A DNA stretch of 40,644 nt from Clostridiaceae bacterium (GTDB taxonomy: Bacteria > Bacillota > Clostridia > Saccharofermentanales > UBA5734): contig JAAYJD010000204.1 of assembly GCA_012523135.1 (NCBI GenBank), positions 1 through 40,644 of the forward strand, written 5' to 3'. The translations under genes and the position numbers were made by a program. This document shows positions 30,557-40,644 of this stretch, piece after piece. The notes below the pieces were generated by a model that was not told the origin of the DNA, made no database searches, and was given only the letters and a program-made list of their open reading frames with translations. Numbering within the stretch: position 1 is the stretch's first letter; each line of letters starts with the position of its first letter.

Positions 30557-33500
30557 ATGGTTTTACGCAACAGTATATTGCACATCATTCGAACACCGGT
30601 CAAAACCCTGCTTTTTTTGTTGCTTCTGACGCTCTTGACCGCACTTTTAGGCCAGGGACTGGCCATGCAGGCTGGCAGTCAGGCCATGTTGGCGGCCGCC
30701 GATCAGACGTTTACGACGGTTGTTCAGATCGACGGTCCGTCACAGGACGAATCAGCACGCGCCGCCATCGGACAGCTGTCTGTCCATCCGGTTGTCCAGG
30801 CCGTGGACATCGAGCGATCAGCCAGCGCCTGGATCGAATCGGCTCAGGTTCCGCAGCAGGAACCTGCCCTGTCCCACTTGGCCATCTTGCATTTTACCGT
30901 TAACCATTTCATGGATAGCGGAGCGATTGTCGGCATCATCCAGACGGTCTATTTCGGGCGCGAACTCCGGGAAAACATCTATATCTCCCTGTCCCCTGCC
31001 GATCTCAACGGCCAGACGCTGCCTCTCCAGTGGCAAAAGGGACACCATTATGTGGCGCTGGGCTTCATGTTCCCGACCCAAACGCCCATGAAGCAGTTTA
31101 CCATTGCACCGAACCTGGGCTATGCGCCGATCAAGGCACCGCACCTGGATCTCGGCCTCTTGCCGGCTATCCTGGATATCACGGAGCATGAGGACCTGGA
31201 GCCGGTCTGGCAAGATCTGGCGCAAGTCTGCCAGGTTTTGGATGCTTCATTTGCCGTGACAGCCTCCAGCGCCATTGAGATTTCCAGTCCTTTTTACCAG
31301 CGTGAGACTTACCTGACCGGCGGCCGCTTGTTCACCGAGGCTGAAGTTGCCGCTGGTGCAGATGTCTGCCTGATCAGCGACCGTCTGGCCGGACTGCTCG
31401 GATTGACCAGCGGCGATCAGGTGTTCCTGAACCTGCACGGCGGTGCTTCCGGCCAGATGGAACAGAGCTATTGGCCGGAACCAGAAGACAGCGACAATTT
31501 TGTTCACAAGGCGTCCTTCCGGATCGTCGGCACCTTCAAGGACGTGGAAAGCCAGCAGTTCCAGATCTATGTCCCGCTGGCTGACTGGGCCGGTCAGCAG
31601 GCCGCTTCCAGCCAGCTGGCACGGTTCAAGATCGTCAACAGCCAGGTGGAGCGTTTCACAAAAGCCGCGACCGGTCAGTTGCCGGAGACCTGCAGCCTGA
31701 CCGTGTTCGACCAGGGTTATGCTGAGGCCGTCAAGCCGATCCATGCGTTGCGGGCCATGGCCCTGCGGCTGGCTGGGGGAACCTTGGCTGCCACGCTCCT
31801 GACGTTGTTGCTGTTCGTCCACCTGCAGATCAGCAAGCAGCGGGACAGTGCCCGGATCATGCTGGCCCTGGGCAGCGGCCGGCGCCGGACCTGGGCCAGT
31901 CTGGTCTTGAGCTGCATCCTGTTAGGCTCGTTAGCCGCCCTGCTTGGCTCTGTTATCGGTGTCCTGACAGCCGGTTCGGTGACGCAAAAGATCTGGCTGG
32001 CCATGCAGCAAGTACCGGAAACCGACCTGCGTTACAGCATCCGCAAGCTGGCCCCGCTGGTTTTGTTCAGCGCTGAACTGCCCACTGCCGGCCGCCAGCC
32101 GTGGCTGGCCGGCGGTCTGATTATTGTCCTGATGCTGATCCTGGCGTCACTGGCCGCGCTCCGGCTGGTCCTGCACCAGGCGCGTGCGCCGGGCGTTGCT
32201 GACGACTTGCCCCCGGGCAGGCCCAGGCGAGCGCACACGCGGCATCCGGTCGTGCACAGTCTGTCGCTTCGGCCGCTGGCGCTGCGCATGGCTTTGCTGG
32301 CCATCTGGCGTCGGCCGGCCCGCAGCCTGATCATCCCGGCGGTCAGCCTGGTCTTGTCCGCCCTGGTCGTGCTGCTGGGGCAGACACAGACTCATCAGGC
32401 CGCCCAGCTGGCCAGCGTGCATGAGCGCATCCCGGTCCGGGCCTGGTTTACCACCTACCAGGGCACGCGCAACTATAATTTCGGCCTGTCTATGACCAAC
32501 GATGTTAACGATGTCTTTTTTAGCAAACCGGACCGACCGGATCTGGACTGGCGCAGAACCTTCATGCAGGGACAAAGCACCGGGTTGACGCCAGCTGAAG
32601 CCCAGGCGGAACGTGAGCAGATGCTCGCAGCGACGCCGGATATCCGGGATCGGGCGCTCAGCGCACGTTTCCGTTATGGTCTGCAAGGCAAAGTCGCCTC
32701 GGCCGACGGCACACCGGCAGAGCCTGCGCCGCCCTTATGGCCGGTGATCCCCGAGCACAACAATGCGTGGGGCTACGACTGGTTCGTCCAGGAAGTGCTC
32801 ACGTATGACGACTTGATCTTTACCGAGGACCTGATGCTGACCCCCGCCTTCATGCAGCAGGCGCTGGCGGTCACCTTCCTGGCCGGTTACGACAACCAGA
32901 GCTTCAAGCGGGCGGAAGCCATCTGTGTCCTGCCGGAGGACCTGATGCAGGCCCAGGGCGCCGCTTTGGGCGACACCATTCGCCTGACCGCCTACCTGGT
33001 TGTCGGCGACGCCCAGATCCTGGTCGATGTCTGGGATGTGCGCGTCGTCGGCAGCTACCAGCGCCAGGCCCGCGCGCCGACGCTCTATATGCCCTGGCTG
33101 CTGTTGTTTGAAAACGAATTCATACCGGACGGCATCTTCCAGAACATGCCGGACCGTGACCTGGAAATGCCGGTCAAGCAGCTCCTGCCGGGCGAATTTC
33201 TGGCCGAACCGGTTTACAGCGCCGTGCTGATCCTGGACGGGACTGACGATCTGACCGCGTTTAAAGACCGCCTGGAGGATCTGGACTTTACGGAATCGGG
33301 CAAGCTGGGCGGCCGGCGCATCGCCGTCGTCATCGACGACAAGGAGCTGGCGGAAACCGTTCAGACCCTGACGCGCCAACTGCGCCTGATGGACCTGCTG
33401 ATCCCCGGCGTGCTCCTGTTGACGGCCGTGATCGGGTTCGTCGTGTCCTGGCTGCTGTCGCGCCATCGCGTGCGCGAATATGCCCTGATGCGCAGCCTGG

Positions 33501-33727
33501 GCAACGGTCATGCCGGTGCCTTCCTGGCGTTTTTCCTGGAGCAGGCCATCTTGTATGCCACAGGTCTCCTGCCGGTTCTGGTCTGGTTGCTGACCACCGG
33601 CCAGATGCAGGGCCGGGCAGCCAATCTGACAGGTTTGTTTGCGCTTTGCTACGGCTGTGGGATTGTTCTATCGATCAGCGTTTTACGCCATCGCTCGGTG
33701 CTGGATGTGCTGCTCGATCCGTCATGA
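30557..33727 (+). CDS. ABC transporter permease, FtsX/MacB-like, two FtsX-type halves
   Basis: 1056 aa; N-terminal TM; MALRLAGGTLAATLLTLLLFVHLQISKQRDSARIMLALGSGRRRTWASLVLS and a second C-terminal FtsX-like set (LIPGVLLLTAVIGFVVSWLLSRHRVREYALMRSLGNGHAGAFLAFFLEQ); adjacent ATPase. Confidence 0.9.
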   Translation: MVLRNSILHIIRTPVKTLLFLLLLTLLTALLGQGLAMQAGSQAMLAAADQTFTTVVQIDGPSQDESARAAIGQLSVHPVVQAVDIERSASAWIESAQVPQQEPALSHLAILHFTVNHFMDSGAIVGIIQTVYFGRELRENIYISLSPADLNGQTLPLQWQKGHHYVALGFMFPTQTPMKQFTIAPNLGYAPIKAPHLDLGLLPAILDITEHEDLEPVWQDLAQVCQVLDASFAVTASSAIEISSPFYQRETYLTGGRLFTEAEVAAGADVCLISDRLAGLLGLTSGDQVFLNLHGGASGQMEQSYWPEPEDSDNFVHKASFRIVGTFKDVESQQFQIYVPLADWAGQQAASSQLARFKIVNSQVERFTKAATGQLPETCSLTVFDQGYAEAVKPIHALRAMALRLAGGTLAATLLTLLLFVHLQISKQRDSARIMLALGSGRRRTWASLVLSCILLGSLAALLGSVIGVLTAGSVTQKIWLAMQQVPETDLRYSIRKLAPLVLFSAELPTAGRQPWLAGGLIIVLMLILASLAALRLVLHQARAPGVADDLPPGRPRRAHTRHPVVHSLSLRPLALRMALLAIWRRPARSLIIPAVSLVLSALVVLLGQTQTHQAAQLASVHERIPVRAWFTTYQGTRNYNFGLSMTNDVNDVFFSKPDRPDLDWRRTFMQGQSTGLTPAEAQAEREQMLAATPDIRDRALSARFRYGLQGKVASADGTPAEPAPPLWPVIPEHNNAWGYDWFVQEVLTYDDLIFTEDLMLTPAFMQQALAVTFLAGYDNQSFKRAEAICVLPEDLMQAQGAALGDTIRLTAYLVVGDAQILVDVWDVRVVGSYQRQARAPTLYMPWLLLFENEFIPDGIFQNMPDRDLEMPVKQLLPGEFLAEPVYSAVLILDGTDDLTAFKDRLEDLDFTESGKLGGRRIAVVIDDKELAETVQTLTRQLRLMDLLIPGVLLLTAVIGFVVSWLLSRHRVREYALMRSLGNGHAGAFLAFFLEQAILYATGLLPVLVWLLTTGQMQGRAANLTGLFALCYGCGIVLSISVLRHRSVLDVLLDPS

Positions 33728-33744
33728 TGAAGGGAGATCCTGGC

Positions 33745-34440
<696 letters not shown>

Positions 34441-36125
34441 CGGCGCTGACCACGGCGCGCAGCGAGGATTTGCTGATGCTCGAGCTGACGCCGGCGCCGA
34501 TGTAAAGCTTGTTGCCGCCATTCTGGACCTGGACATAGGTGATCGCCTTGGAGGTTGAACCGCGCTCCAGGGCGTGCTCGTGGTAGGTCGTGATCTCAAG
34601 CGGACTGCCCAGGTACTGGCGCAGCGCCTGGCAGAAAGCGTCGAGCAGACCGTTGCCCGTGCCGGTAACCGATACGGCCCGGCCGTCGTGCTGCAGCGTT
34701 CCGGAAAAAGCGACATGCTGGTCGTCGACCATTTCTTCCTTGTAGCCGGTCAGCATCAGGGGCTTCATCAGGTTGACATAAGTATCCTGGAAAAGCTGGT
34801 GGATTTCATCGGGCTTCAGCTCGCGCTGCTGCTGGTCCGAAACCGCGGTTACAATCTGGCTGAAAGCCTGCTGGACCGGTTTGGGCAGCAGGAGGCCGTA
34901 GAACTGCTCGAGGATGTAGGCGACGCCGCCCTTGCCCGACTGGCTGTTGATCCGGATGATCGGCTCGTAGCTGCGCCCGACATCGATCGGGTCGATCGGC
35001 AGGTAGGGCACGCTCCAGGGCCCCTGCCGCTTGCGGAATGCGGCCAGCCCCTTGTTGATCGCGTCCTGGTGCGAGCCGGAGAAGGCTGTGTAGACGAGCT
35101 TGCCAGCATACGGGTGACGCGGCGGAACGGCCATGTGCGTCGTCTCCTCGTAGATGTCGATCAGCCCGTTGATATCCGACAAGTCGAGGCCGGGGTCGAT
35201 GCCCTGGGAAAAGAGGTTCAGGGCCAGGGCGACCAGGTCGGCGTTGCCGGTCCGCTCGCCGTTGCCGAATAAGGTGCCTTCGACCCGTTCGGCTCCGGCC
35301 AGCAGGCCGAGTTCGGTCGCCGCCACGGCGGTGCCGCGATCATTGTGCGCATGCAGGCTGACGATGATCGCGTCGCGATGCCGGGTGCTGCGGCAGAAAT
35401 ACTCGATCTGGTCGGCGTAGATATTGGGCGTTGACATCTCAACGGTCGCCGGCAGGTTGATGATCACCTTGTTTTCCGGTGTCGGCTGCCAGACATCGCA
35501 GACCGCGTCGCAGATGCGCACCGCAAAATCCAGCTCCGTGCCGGTGAAGCTTTCCGGGGAATACTCGAACTCGAACGCCGTACCGGACGTCTCCCGGCCG
35601 GCTATCTCCCGGATCAGGCGGGCGCCGCTGACCGCCAGTTCCAGGCACTGCTCCTGGTCCATGCTGAACACGACCTCACGCTGCAGCACCGAGGTGGAGT
35701 TGTAGAGGTGAACCACCGCCTTCTTGCAGCCTTCGAGGGCGGCAAACGTCTTCTCGATGATGTGCGGGCGCGACTGGGTCAGGACCTGGATGGCGACGTC
35801 GTCAGGGATCAGGTCGTTCTCGATCAGGTGGCGCGTAAAGGCGAACTCGGTGTCCGAAGCCGCCGGGAAACCGATTTCGATGGTCTTGAAGCCCATCTCG
35901 ACCAGTTTGCGGAAAAAGCGCAGCTTCTGGTTCAGGTTCATCGGCACTTCGAGGGCCTGGTTGCCGTCGCGCAGGTCGACGCTGCACCAGAGCGGCGCCC
36001 GGGTGAGCTTACGGCCGGGCCACTGCCGGTCCGGCAGGCTGACCGGCTGGTAAGATGCGTATTTCTGGTAATTTTTCATGTGTGCCTCCTCCCTGCTTTC
36101 CCGTGAAGTCCGGGGACACCCGGGA

Positions 36126-36400
36126 AAACAAAAAACCTTCCGTCTCAATAAATCTTGAGACGAAAGGTTAAACTTCCGCGGTACCACTCACCTTCACTTC
36201 CCTGCCGGGAAATGCACTTGCCGGATACGGGCCGGGGCCGATATCCTGTCCCTGTAGCGGGAGACACCCGATATCGCTTACTGGACCGGTCGTTCGGCGA
36301 TATGCACTCCGGGGCGAGTTCGGTCCGGGTGCCATACCGCTTCACACCAGCTGGCGGCTCTCTGAAATGGTTTCCCTAACCTACTGTTCCCCATCGACGT
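36126..36400 (-). promoter_or_regulatory. T-box leader (leucine-type) of leuA
   Basis: Minus strand: T-box TGGTACCGCGG (36176-36186); terminator AACCTTTCGTCTCAA...TTGAGACGGAAGGTTTTTTG (36126-36169); AGTAG and CAGAGAGC Stem I motifs; specifier candidate GAA-CTC-GCC (CTC at 36316-36318). Confidence 0.93.
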
Positions 36401-36450
36401 GACAGAGGATCAAATTATCGTGGTGCACAGGCTCAGCCTGATGTGCTCCT

Positions 36451-36480
36451 AATGTATCACAGGATCAGGCGCAACGTCAA
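36451..36480 (-). promoter_or_regulatory. Candidate promoter for the leuA T-box transcript
   Basis: Minus strand TTGACG (36475-36480), 18 bp, TACATT (36451-36456). Confidence 0.55.
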
Positions 36481-36528
36481 GCACACGAAACGGGTGCTTT
36501 TCTGTCTCTTTTCTGATCTTAGGCCAGA

Positions 36529-37512
36529 TCAGGTGGTGCTGCGCACCTTGAGCTCCGGCTCGATCAGGATGCGCTGGCGTCCCCGGGACGGGAACGAGTC
36601 GATTTCACGCATCAAGGCCTGCAGGGCTGCGCATCCCAGCTTGTCGCGCGGCTGGGAGACGGTGCTGAGCCCGACCAGCGGCAGCGAGGCGCAGCCGATG
36701 TCATCAAAGCCGATGATACCCAGGTCGGCGGGCACCGCCAGATCGTGCTCGCGGGCATATTGCAGCACGCCCATGGCGATGATGTCGTTGCCGCAGAAGA
36801 CGGCATCCGGCGGTTTGGCCGTTTTCAGCAGTTCGGCGATCCGCGCGTAGCCGCTTTCCTGGCGGAACGGCCCGTAACTGATCAGGCGCGTATCGACCGC
36901 CAGGCTGTGCTCCTGGAGCGTCTTCTGGTAGGCCATCAGGCGGATCTGGTTGGAGGGCGATGTTTCGATGCCGCCGACATAGGCGATGCGCCGGTAACCG
37001 CGCTCGATCAGGTGGTTGACCGCCAATCGGGCGCCGGCCTCGTGGTCGACCTCGATATAGCTGAGATCGTCGGGCATGGCGTGCCAGAAGAGCACGACCG
37101 GCAAATTGAGCGCCTCGAGGGCTCCGGGTCGGATAAAAGCCGTCGGCTTGAGGATGATGCCCTCGACCCGTTGCTCGACCATGATGCGCAGCTTTTCCTG
37201 TTCCTTGACCGGATCCCAGCCGGTGTTGCAGATCATGGTCGTGAAGCCCGCCTCGTCGGCCGCGGCGTTGACCGCCATCGTGATGTCGGCAAAAAAAGGA
37301 TTGGACACATCCGGCACGATCACGGCGATGATGTCGGATTTTTTCCGAACCAGGCTGCGCGCGATGGCGTTGGGCTGGTAGCCCATTTCGCGGGCCAGTT
37401 CGAAGATGCGCTGGCGGGTCACCTCACTGACGTCGGATCGCCCGTTCAGGGCGCGTGAGACGGTCGCGTAGGAAACGCCGGCGCGTTCGGCAATGTCCTT
37501 GATCGTGATCAT
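36529..37512 (-). CDS. LacI family transcriptional regulator
   Basis: ITIKDIAERAGVSYATVSRALNGRSDVSEVTRQRIFELAREMGYQPNAIARSLV; periplasmic-binding-like domain. Confidence 0.96.
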   Translation of the reverse strand: MITIKDIAERAGVSYATVSRALNGRSDVSEVTRQRIFELAREMGYQPNAIARSLVRKKSDIIAVIVPDVSNPFFADITMAVNAAADEAGFTTMICNTGWDPVKEQEKLRIMVEQRVEGIILKPTAFIRPGALEALNLPVVLFWHAMPDDLSYIEVDHEAGARLAVNHLIERGYRRIAYVGGIETSPSNQIRLMAYQKTLQEHSLAVDTRLISYGPFRQESGYARIAELLKTAKPPDAVFCGNDIIAMGVLQYAREHDLAVPADLGIIGFDDIGCASLPLVGLSTVSQPRDKLGCAALQALMREIDSFPSRGRQRILIEPELKVRSTT

Positions 37513-38468
37513 AGCGGTTCGGTCCTCTCCTCCTGGCTGGCGAGGCGGTCGTGCCAGTCGGCGATGTCCTGCCAGACCTGGTTCCGGTTCACCTCGTTGA
37601 GCATCTCGTGGCGTCCGCCCGCATAGAGCTTCAGTTCCGCCTGGTTGCCGCTGGCCCGCAGCAGTTCGTGAACCGCGCGCGGTCCGGCGCCGTACTGGCC
37701 GATCGGGTCGGCTTCGCCGGAGAGCAGCAGGACCGGCAGCGCGCGCGGCACCCGGGATGCCCAGTCTGGCCGGGATACCCGATGCAGCCAGATCAGCAAG
37801 TCGCGGTAACCGGCGCTGGTGAAGGTGAAACCGCAGCGCGGATCGGCGTTGTACGCGTCGACAATCGCCTCATCCCGGCTCAGCCAGTCCACGGATGTCC
37901 GGGGGTTCTCGATCCGGTCCAGCTGTCCGGAAGCCATCAGTTTGGCCAGAAACGCGTTCGGCCGGCGCGGCCCGCCCAGCCAGACCGCCAGCCTGGCCAG
38001 GGCCAGGCCGGGCAGAACGGCGGGGTTGCGGCCGGATGTTCCGGAGAAAACGGCCCCCGCATAGCGGTCTCCTGACTGGGCGCAGACCAGGCGCGCGATA
38101 AACGAGCCCATGGAGTGCCCGAACAGGACGCAAGGCCGGCCGGGGACCGCCTGGCGGGCCAGTTCCAGGGCAGTTGAGACATCCGCAAGCACACGCTGGC
38201 TGCCCCGGCGGGGCCCAAAATAGCCCAGGTCGGCAGGATTCACGGCCGACCGGCCGTGGCCGGGCAGGTCGAAGATCAGGACCGCGTGCCCCTGGCCGGC
38301 CAGGAAACGGCAGAATGCGTCGTAACGGCCCATGTGCTCGGCCATGCCGTGCAGGATCTGGACCAGGAGGCGCGGCTCCCCCGCGGGCCGGTACAGGCGG
38401 GCCTGGATCAGGCCGGTGCCGGTTGCCGACGCGAAGGTGAATGATTCGGTGCGCTCATCGGGTGGCAT
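37509..38468 (-). CDS. Alpha/beta hydrolase (monoacylglycerol lipase/lysophospholipase-like)
   Basis: LVQILHGMAEHMGRYDAFCRFLAGQGHAVLIFDLPGHGRS; nucleophile elbow LFGHSMGSFIARL; LLSGEADPIG; GGRHEMLNE. Confidence 0.94.
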   Translation of the reverse strand: MPPDERTESFTFASATGTGLIQARLYRPAGEPRLLVQILHGMAEHMGRYDAFCRFLAGQGHAVLIFDLPGHGRSAVNPADLGYFGPRRGSQRVLADVSTALELARQAVPGRPCVLFGHSMGSFIARLVCAQSGDRYAGAVFSGTSGRNPAVLPGLALARLAVWLGGPRRPNAFLAKLMASGQLDRIENPRTSVDWLSRDEAIVDAYNADPRCGFTFTSAGYRDLLIWLHRVSRPDWASRVPRALPVLLLSGEADPIGQYGAGPRAVHELLRASGNQAELKLYAGGRHEMLNEVNRNQVWQDIADWHDRLASQEERTEPL

Positions 38469-38485
38469 AAGCCGTTCCTTTCGCT

Positions 38486-39571
38486 TCAGCGGGCTGTCAG
38501 GTAGCCCTGGTGGACCAGCAGTTCGGCGGTCAGGATCGCGCCGCCGGCGGCACCGCGGATCGTGTTGTGGGACAGGCAGGCGAATTTCCAGTCAAAGACC
38601 GGATCCTCGCGCAAACGCCCGATCGTGATCGCCATGCCGCCGCCCGCCATGCTGTCCAGCGCCGGCTGGGGACGGTCGTCGTCCGGCTGGTAGATCAAGA
38701 ACGGCTGGGGTGCCGAAGGCAGTCCGGCCTGCTGGGGCAATCCGCTGAAACCAGCCCAGCTGTCCAGGATCTCCTGGCGGGAAACCGGCCGGGCGAAACG
38801 AACCGACAAGGCCGCCGTATGGCCTTCCTGGACCGCGACCCGGTAGCACTGGGCCGAGATTGACGGTTTGACGGCCTTGATGATCCCGCTGTTGCTGAGG
38901 GTGCCCCAGATCTTGAGCGGCTCTTGCTCGCTCTTGTCTTCTTCCCCCCCGATGTAGGGGATCAGGTTGCGTTCCATCTCCGGCCAGTCGGCGAACGTCT
39001 TGCCGGCCCCGGAGATCGCCTGGTAGGTGGCGACGATGATCGTCTCCGGCTCATAGGCCATCAAGGGCGCCAGCGCCGGCACATAGCTCTGGATCGAGCA
39101 GTTGGGCTTGCCCGCGATGAAGCCGCGCTTCGTGCCCAGGCGGCGGCGCTGGATTTCGATCAGGCCGGCGTGGTCCGGATTGACTTCCGGGATGATCATC
39201 GGCACATCCGCCGTCCAGCGGTGGGCGGAATTGTTGGACAAGACCGGTGTCTCCAGGCGGGCGATCCGCTCTTCCAGGGCGCGGATCTCATCCTTTTTCA
39301 TGTCGACGGCGCAGAACACGAAGTCGACCGAATCGATCCAGTCTTCCAGGTTGTCCGTTGCCAGCACCTTGAGGCCGGCGATGCCGGCCGGGATCGCCCC
39401 GGTCATCTTCCAGCGCCCTTCGACCGCCTCGCGGTAGGGCTTGCCAGCGGAGCGGGCAGATGCCGCCACCGCGGTCACGTCAAACCAGGGATGGTCCGCC
39501 AGCAGCGTGACAAAGCGCTGGCCGACATAGCCTGTTGCCCCGATGATACCGGTACGCAGTTTGTTTTTCAT
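38486..39571 (-). CDS. asd: Aspartate-semialdehyde dehydrogenase
   Basis: RTGIIGATGYVGQRFVTLLADHPWFDVTAVAAS; SNNSAHRW; AGKPNCSIQSYVPALAPL; YRVAVQEGHTAALSVRF. Confidence 0.95.
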   Translation of the reverse strand: MKNKLRTGIIGATGYVGQRFVTLLADHPWFDVTAVAASARSAGKPYREAVEGRWKMTGAIPAGIAGLKVLATDNLEDWIDSVDFVFCAVDMKKDEIRALEERIARLETPVLSNNSAHRWTADVPMIIPEVNPDHAGLIEIQRRRLGTKRGFIAGKPNCSIQSYVPALAPLMAYEPETIIVATYQAISGAGKTFADWPEMERNLIPYIGGEEDKSEQEPLKIWGTLSNSGIIKAVKPSISAQCYRVAVQEGHTAALSVRFARPVSRQEILDSWAGFSGLPQQAGLPSAPQPFLIYQPDDDRPQPALDSMAGGGMAITIGRLREDPVFDWKFACLSHNTIRGAAGGAILTAELLVHQGYLTAR

Positions 39572-39600
39572 TGCATTCCCACCTTTATGTCCACAAGATA

Positions 39601-39620
39601 CGGACAAATGTATTTGTCCG
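39601..39620. repeat. Perfect inverted repeat in the asd 5' region
   Basis: CGGACAAAT-GT-ATTTGTCCG: 9-bp perfect arms, adjacent to the predicted asd transcription start. Confidence 0.85.
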
Positions 39621-39747
39621 ATGCATTCTAACATATCCGGACGCCTGCCGCAACGGGTACGCGCTGCCCTTATTATAGCCGATTATGTGTTAAAATGAAC
39701 CTATCGGCGCCATCTTGCGTCCTGCTGCGCGCCATTGGAGGTTGTTC

Positions 39748-40644
39748 ATGTCCCAAACGCCCCTTTTCGCCCGCCTGGAGCAGTTTCTGGATTATTTCCA
39801 GGCCATTCGTGAGCGCTCGCCCCTGACGATCCGCGAATACCGCTATGACCTGGTCCAGTTTTTCCGCTTCCTGCTGCGCCGGCGCGGCATGGCCGCGGCG
39901 GATACGCCCCTGGAAGAGATCGATGTCAGCGGCATCGACGACACGCTGCTCCGGTCGGTGCGCCTGACCGACCTCTATGCCTACATGACCTGGCTCAGCC
40001 GCGAACGCCGCTGCGGCCCGGCCGCCCGGGCCCGTCAGACGGCGGCCATCAAGGCCTTTTTCGCCTACCTGAAAAACAAGGCTTTCGTGCTCGAGGAGAA
40101 CCCGGCGCTCGAACTGGAGTCGCCCCGCCAGCTGCGCCAGCTGCCGCGCCATCTCTCGCTGGACGAGAGCCGCCAGCTCCTGGACACGGCAGATAACCCC
40201 GACAATCCCCGTGCGTCGCGCGATGTCTGTATCCTGACCTTGTTTCTCAACTGCGGCCTGCGCTTGTCCGAGCTGTGCTCGATCGATCTCGCCGACATCC
40301 GGGAGGACACCCTGGTCGTCCTGGGCAAGGGCGGCAAGGAACGGACGATCTATCTCAACGGCGCCTGTATCGACGCCCTCGAGGACTACCTGTCCGAGCG
40401 GCCCTCGGCCGCTCTCAAGGATCCGCAGGCGCTTTTCATCAGCCGCCTGCGCCGCCGGATCAGCCCCAAGACGGTCCAGCTGCTGCTCAAGAACTACCTG
40501 CTCCAGGCCGGACTGGATCCGCGCCGCTACTCTGTGCATAAGCTGCGCCACACCGCGGCCACCTTGATGTACAAGTACGGCAAGGTGGATATCCGCGCCC
40601 TGCAGCAGATCCTGGGCCACGCCAGTGTGGCGACCACCGAGAAC
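39748..40644 (+). CDS. Tyrosine recombinase XerC/XerD-like, 3' truncated by window edge
   Basis: My translation MSQTPLFARLEQFLDYFQAIRERSPLTIREYRYDLVQFFRFLL...NCGLRLSELCSIDLADI...LGKGGKERTIYL...VHKLRHTAATLMYKYG...LQQILGHASVATTEN. Not in the ORF track because there is no in-window stop. Confidence 0.93.
   Translation, partial: MSQTPLFARLEQFLDYFQAIRERSPLTIREYRYDLVQFFRFLLRRRGMAAADTPLEEIDVSGIDDTLLRSVRLTDLYAYMTWLSRERRCGPAARARQTAAIKAFFAYLKNKAFVLEENPALELESPRQLRQLPRHLSLDESRQLLDTADNPDNPRASRDVCILTLFLNCGLRLSELCSIDLADIREDTLVVLGKGGKERTIYLNGACIDALEDYLSERPSAALKDPQALFISRLRRRISPKTVQLLLKNYLLQAGLDPRRYSVHKLRHTAATLMYKYGKVDIRALQQILGHASVATTEN

Noticed and set aside
39673-40620. 315-aa minus-strand ORF at the right edge
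   Set aside because: Antisense to the XerC/D recombinase, which reads in frame on the plus strand with catalytic motifs and is missing from the ORF track only because it has no stop inside the window.
39748-40644. Tyrosine recombinase considered as a sign of a mobile element/prophage
   Set aside because: N-terminal SAM-like and catalytic motifs look like housekeeping XerC/D; no attachment-site repeats, phage genes or cargo are visible in the window. The truncation prevents a final decision.

Overview
The window is a GC-rich chromosomal segment whose gene content and synteny suggest a Firmicutes/Clostridia-type bacterium (inference). It has no CRISPR array, prophage or transposon that I can see. 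From left to right it holds: the 3' end of murD; a nitroreductase; a GNAT; tRNA-Tyr and a CAU tRNA; a 10-TM ArsP_2-like exporter; tRNA-Leu; a PyrR-controlled UMP operon (pyrR-pyrB-pyrC-pyrF-carB-pyrK-pyrD, then a divergent pyrE-like gene, with no carA); a YgjP-type metallopeptidase; an SDR; a small membrane protein; DAHP synthase; a MoxR-DUF58-transglutaminase operon; miaB-mutS-mutL-miaA-hfq; convergent lexA; an orphan single-TM protein divergent from lexA; a GNAT; a large ABC permease with its ATPase; leuA behind a T-box (Leu CUC specifier); a lacI-type regulator; an alpha/beta hydrolase; asd; and a partial XerC/D recombinase that runs off the right end. Most of the window is ordinary housekeeping. 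The points most worth a second look are regulatory or structural: a perfect Gram-positive LexA (Cheo) box just upstream of a GNAT gene; an orphan basic membrane protein in the yneA position next to lexA; an Hfq whose proximal and distal RNA-binding residues look replaced; tandem ARG-box-like sites ahead of carB where carA is missing; a PyrE-like protein with an eroded PRPP motif; interleaved divergent pyr/tRNA-Leu promoters; a possibly leaderless ABC permease; and a 9+9 bp palindrome at the predicted asd transcription start. All calls were made by eye, with no database searches.
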